From the NCBI GenBank assembly GCA_031278115.1, contig JAITKZ010000022.1, positions 1 through 26,878 of the forward strand: a stretch of 26,878 bases of DNA, read 5' to 3'. Below are positions 23,832 to 26,878 of the stretch, one piece after another (positions within the stretch are counted from its first letter, which is position 1; each line of letters opens with the position of its first letter). Below the pieces are notes generated by a model, which saw nothing but the letters and a program-made list of their open reading frames with translations, was not told the origin of the DNA and made no database searches. The position numbers and the translations under genes were made by a program. The DNA comes from Endomicrobium sp. (GTDB lineage: Bacteria; Elusimicrobiota; Endomicrobiia; Endomicrobiales; Endomicrobiaceae).

Positions 23832-24713
23832 ATGTTGGACAAAGATATATTAAAAAAACAAATACGGCAACTTGAGATAAGATCAAACAAACTTGTCAAT
23901 GAGATTTTTGCTGGACAATATCAGAGCATTTTTAAAGGGCAAGGAATAGAATTTGCTGAAGTTAGGGAATATCAAATCGGTGATGATTTTAGAAGCATTG
24001 ACCGAAATGTTACTGCAAGGCACGGAAAACCTTTTATAAAGCTGTTTGCCGAAGAAAGAGAATTAACGGTAATCTTTCTTATAGACATTTCTGGTTCTCA
24101 GAATTTTGGCAGTTCTAATAAATTAAAATCTGAAGTTGCTGCTGAAGTGTCCGCTCTTCTTGCATTTTCTTCTTTAAAAAATAATGACAGAATAGGAATG
24201 CTTTCTTTTACTGATCGGATAGAAAAGATTATTAAACCTCGCAAAGGGAAAAACAATATTTTAAGAATTATAAGCGAAATACTAAGTTCAAACCCTAAAG
24301 GTGTTAAAACTTCAATTTCAACAGCATTAAGAGCTATAAATGAAATATGGACTAGAAAAGCTATTGTTTTTTTGATCTCAGATTTTCAAGATGATGGTTA
24401 TGAAAAGGATTTGACTGTAACGGCAAAAAGGCATGATTTGATTTGTATAAGAATAGAAGATGAAAGAGAAGCTAATATTCCAAAGATAGGTCTAATTGAA
24501 ATAAAAGATCCAGAGACAAATGAAATAATATTAGCAGATTCTTCAGCTTCAGCAAAATCTTTTAAACTGAAAGCTTTAGATTTTAAAAACAAGACAGATA
24601 AAATATTTAAAAAAGCGAAAGTAGGTGTAATTAATTTAAATACAAAAGATTCTTATGTAAAACCTATTATAAGATTTTTCAAAGAAAGAGAAATGAGAGC
24701 AGGTTTAAGATAG
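23832..24713 (+). CDS. DUF58 protein (MoxR-associated, vWA-like)
   Basis: The 293-residue protein carries the DUF58 signature: AGQYQSIFKGQGIEFAEVREY then QIGDDFRSIDRNVTARHGKPFIKLFAEERE. Next is a vWA-like fold with LIDISGSQNFG (a DxSxS-like metal site, DISGS) and LISDFQDDG. It is a soluble protein that normally sits directly after moxR and is thought to be its client or partner. Its own ribosome site is weak (AGGATAG). The stop TAG touches the next ATG, so it is coupled to the BatD-like gene. Function beyond partnership with MoxR is not established. Confidence 0.9.
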   Translation: MLDKDILKKQIRQLEIRSNKLVNEIFAGQYQSIFKGQGIEFAEVREYQIGDDFRSIDRNVTARHGKPFIKLFAEERELTVIFLIDISGSQNFGSSNKLKSEVAAEVSALLAFSSLKNNDRIGMLSFTDRIEKIIKPRKGKNNILRIISEILSSNPKGVKTSISTALRAINEIWTRKAIVFLISDFQDDGYEKDLTVTAKRHDLICIRIEDEREANIPKIGLIEIKDPETNEIILADSSASAKSFKLKALDFKNKTDKIFKKAKVGVINLNTKDSYVKPIIRFFKEREMRAGLR

Positions 24714-25595
24714 ATGTCAAAAATTAAATTTTTTATCTTTTGTGGATCACTTATTATAGATTGTTGCATGTTTTTGTATGCACAAGAAATTGTAACAGTA
24801 TCGTTAAACAAAGATAAAGCTTATGTTGGCGATGTAATTAAATTTGTTGTTAAAGCAGAACTTCCAAAAAACGCTCAAATATCTGTAGTCCAGAATTTTA
24901 AATTAGATGATTTTGAAATTTTGAAAACTGACATTAAACGTTTGCCTTCTGATAATAACAACTATGAGTTGAAATTTGAAATTTCCGCATATAAAACTGG
25001 ACATTTAACAATAAAACCTTTAACAGTGTTTTATATAAATCCTGATGGAACAAATAATTTATTTTTTACTCCTGAAAAAAGTATAGAGATACAAAGTCTT
25101 ATAGCAGACCATAAAAGCGCAGATATAAAAGACATAAAGAGTTTAAAAAAATTAAAGATAAAAGATAGTTTTATTGTTTTGATTGTTGTTGTGTTGTTTG
25201 TTATTGTAATGTTGGCGATATATATCGGAAAAGATATTAGAAAAGAAAAGGAAAAAGCAAAAATTATTGTTCTTGATGAAAGAACATCATCTTTAAACAA
25301 CTTAAATGATTTATATCAAAACAGAACAAACCTAACTACCAGAGATTTTTATTACAAAATGTCTGAGATTTTAAGAGCATATATTTCCAAACAATACAAA
25401 TTTGACGCTATGGAAATGACTACATCGGAATTTTTTGAAAAAACCAAAGAGTTTTTACCTGCGGAAATAAACGTCAATGAATTTAAGAACTATTTAAAAG
25501 TTTTTAACCTTGCAAGATATGCAAATTTTACGCCAAATGAAAAAGAAATAGAAGATAATTATGTCTTTACCAAAAAACTTTTGGAGTTAATATGA
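24714..25595 (+). CDS. BatD-like membrane protein
   Basis: The 293-residue protein has an N-terminal signal segment (FFIFCGSLIIDCCMFLYAQ) and a periplasmic Ig-like domain (VSLNKDKAYVGDVIKFVVKAEL...), as in BatD. A transmembrane helix (SFIVLIVVVLFVIVMLAIYI, about residues 151-171) and a cytoplasmic helical domain (RDFYYKMSEILRAYISKQY...TSEFFEKTKEF) follow. The C-terminal domain resembles that of DUF4381 proteins, which occur in the same operons, so this gene may combine both roles in a short form. ATG directly follows the DUF58 stop, and its own stop overlaps batA by ATGA. It is probably part of the Bat membrane complex. Confidence 0.72.
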   Translation: MSKIKFFIFCGSLIIDCCMFLYAQEIVTVSLNKDKAYVGDVIKFVVKAELPKNAQISVVQNFKLDDFEILKTDIKRLPSDNNNYELKFEISAYKTGHLTIKPLTVFYINPDGTNNLFFTPEKSIEIQSLIADHKSADIKDIKSLKKLKIKDSFIVLIVVVLFVIVMLAIYIGKDIRKEKEKAKIIVLDERTSSLNNLNDLYQNRTNLTTRDFYYKMSEILRAYISKQYKFDAMEMTTSEFFEKTKEFLPAEINVNEFKNYLKVFNLARYANFTPNEKEIEDNYVFTKKLLELI

Positions 25596-26593
25596 GGTTT
25601 GCATGTCCGTTATACCTTTTTATATTTTTTGTACCTTTGATTGCTGTATTTTTATATATAAATTTTTGGGATAAAAAATTTTTCAATCCTGTTGTAATCT
25701 TTTCGCAGGCTAAATTGCTAAGAGTAAGGGATTCGCAGTTAAAAGAAGAACTTTTTAAACTTTTAAATATTTTAAAGTATGTTGCGATACTTTTAATTAT
25801 TATTGCTCTTGCAAGACCTCAAAAAGGAAATATTTATGAGCAGTCAAACGATCAAGGTATAGACATAATAATGGCGTTGGACACTTCAACAAGCATGCGG
25901 TCTTTAGATTTTAGACCACTAAACAGAATGGAAGCGGCAAAAAAGGTTACGCAGGATTTTATAAAAGAAAGAAACTATGACAGAATCGGTCTTGTTGTTT
26001 TTTCAGGGCTTGCTTTTACGCAATGTCCTCTAACTACTGATAAAGATTCTCTTGCTAAATTTGTAAATAATACACAGATTGGTGACACAAGAATGGACGG
26101 CACTGCTATAGGCTCTGCAATAATGACTTCAGTCAACAGATTAAAAGACAGTGAAGCTAAAAGCAAAATTATAATTCTTGTAACAGATGGAAATAATAAT
26201 ACTGGAGAAATTGATCCAATAACAGCTTCGCAAATAGCTAGAGAATTCAATATAAAAATATACGCAATAGGCGTTGGTAGCCCCGAAGGAGCGATTTATG
26301 AAGTTGACGATCCATTTTTTGGAAAGAGAGAAGTGAGAGTTACTCAAGAGGCTATTAACGAAAATGCATTGAGACAAATCGCTAAAAATACAGGAGGAGA
26401 ATATTTTAGAGCGCAAGATACTAAATCTTTTGAAAATATTATGAAACAAATAGATAGATTAGAAAAGTATGAGATTAAAGTTACGCAATTTACAAACTAT
26501 AACGAGCTTTATAAATACTTCTTAATACCTGCGTTTATTTTACTTCTGCTTATCATAATTTTGGAAAACACCTATTTGAGAAAAAATCCTTAA
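25592..26593 (+). CDS. batA: BatA-like von Willebrand factor A membrane protein
   Basis: The 333-residue protein has N-terminal membrane segments (YLFIFFVPLIAVFLYINF and a helix near residues 62-76), the conserved ARPQKG, and a vWA domain. Its metal-ion site is DTSTS at residues 97-101, followed by the Thr of RMDGTAIG and the Asp of LVTDGNNNTG. A C-terminal membrane helix (YFLIPAFILLLLIIIL) is followed by a short basic tail. This is the BatA layout: vWA domain in the periplasm or cytoplasm held between helices. It ends the MoxR-type operon here; BatB and BatC, which often follow, are not present intact. Confidence 0.92.
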   Translation: MRFACPLYLFIFFVPLIAVFLYINFWDKKFFNPVVIFSQAKLLRVRDSQLKEELFKLLNILKYVAILLIIIALARPQKGNIYEQSNDQGIDIIMALDTSTSMRSLDFRPLNRMEAAKKVTQDFIKERNYDRIGLVVFSGLAFTQCPLTTDKDSLAKFVNNTQIGDTRMDGTAIGSAIMTSVNRLKDSEAKSKIIILVTDGNNNTGEIDPITASQIAREFNIKIYAIGVGSPEGAIYEVDDPFFGKREVRVTQEAINENALRQIAKNTGGEYFRAQDTKSFENIMKQIDRLEKYEIKVTQFTNYNELYKYFLIPAFILLLLIIILENTYLRKNP

Positions 26594-26647
26594 TGCTTTC
26601 ATAAGAATGAATTTATTGTTTCCAAATGTGAATATTTTAGCTTAGAA

Positions 26648-26716
26648 GTGTTTATATCAGCAAAACTTTTTTGTTTGTCGTTGTTATTACTTTTTTGCCT
26701 GTCATGCTGTGCATAG
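26648..26716 (+). pseudogene. Lipoprotein signal-peptide remnant
   Basis: A 22-codon frame from GTG 26648 reads as a nearly perfect signal segment (AKLFCLSLLLLFCLSCCA) and stops right after the lipobox-like LSCC. It may be the start of a lost lipoprotein gene behind batA. A short preceding ORF at 26607, MNLLFPNVNILA then TAG, may be the start of a lost batB. Chance is possible for both. Confidence 0.3.
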
Positions 26717-26763
26717 TTGCAGTATCTAGTCATTAAGTTTTTATTTAAACGGAGGATTAGTTT

Positions 26764-26878
26764 ATGTCAACAGAAAGATTAGTGAAGTGGAGCAAAGAAA
26801 GTCAAGAATTTTTTGAAAAGGCAAAAGATAATAGCGTAATTTTAGATTTGGTTATATCGTATGGTTGTGCAAGTCAGA
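26764..26878 (+). CDS. Start of a possible thioredoxin/DUF255-type protein (right-truncated)
   Basis: ATG 26764 follows GGAGGA at 26751-26756. The 38 visible residues include VKWSKESQEFFEKAKDNSV and then ILDLVISYGCASQ. This matches the opening of DUF255 or thioredoxin-like proteins (W...eAFekAKkenKPIfL...CxxC), where the Cys would be the first redox or substrate-contact Cys. The usual Trp/Cys spacing differs slightly, and the gene leaves the window before the motif ends, so the family is tentative. Confidence 0.5.
   Translation, partial: MSTERLVKWSKESQEFFEKAKDNSVILDLVISYGCASQ

Overview
The window is AT-rich bacterial DNA with every convincing gene on the + strand. Gene content suggests an Elusimicrobiota (Endomicrobium-like) host-associated bacterium: compact housekeeping operons beside decaying accessory genes, an IS remnant and several genes broken by a single change. 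This placement is inference; no marker gene was compared.

Left edge to 2.4 kb is a polymorphic-toxin locus. It holds the body of a large exoprotein gene with a frameshift at an A8 run, its C-terminal toxin tip, a translationally coupled candidate immunity gene, and behind them an orphan toxin tail followed by the start of a second small gene. From 2.5 to 6.3 kb come a purine permease, a dihydrolipoyl dehydrogenase-type flavoenzyme and glycine-cleavage T protein. From 6.8 to 8.7 kb lies a sensor histidine kinase gene interrupted by one in-frame TAA just after the phospho-acceptor His. Its N-terminal 260 residues do not look like a normal sensor and may be a cyclodipeptide-synthase-like domain. 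From 8.7 to 11.4 kb is a partial Tad/Flp-like pilus operon (short secretin, Flp-like pilin, TadE-like, TadG-like) whose upstream gene survives only as a 15-codon tail next to the kinase.

From 11.4 to 13.9 kb is a degraded accessory stretch: a small secreted protein with its own promoter and a strong terminator, a hydrophobic gene remnant, and a dead IS481/IS3-like element with recognisable terminal inverted repeats. Immediately outside the IS is a near-consensus promoter and a structured leader for an apparent eight-gene operon, infC-rpmI-rplT-ktrB-ktrA-TPR-pheS-pheT (14.1-21.0 kb). It joins translation genes with a potassium transporter. An FAD-linked oxidase follows, then a perfect 17-bp inverted repeat, then a promoter overlapping a terminator. 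From 22.8 to 26.6 kb is a MoxR-DUF58-BatD-like-BatA (aerotolerance-type) operon. The right edge holds a lipoprotein remnant and the start of a possible thioredoxin/DUF255-type gene.

Most worth following up are the odd N-terminal domain and the mosaic, interrupted structure of the kinase gene, and the toxin/immunity locus with its orphan cassette.
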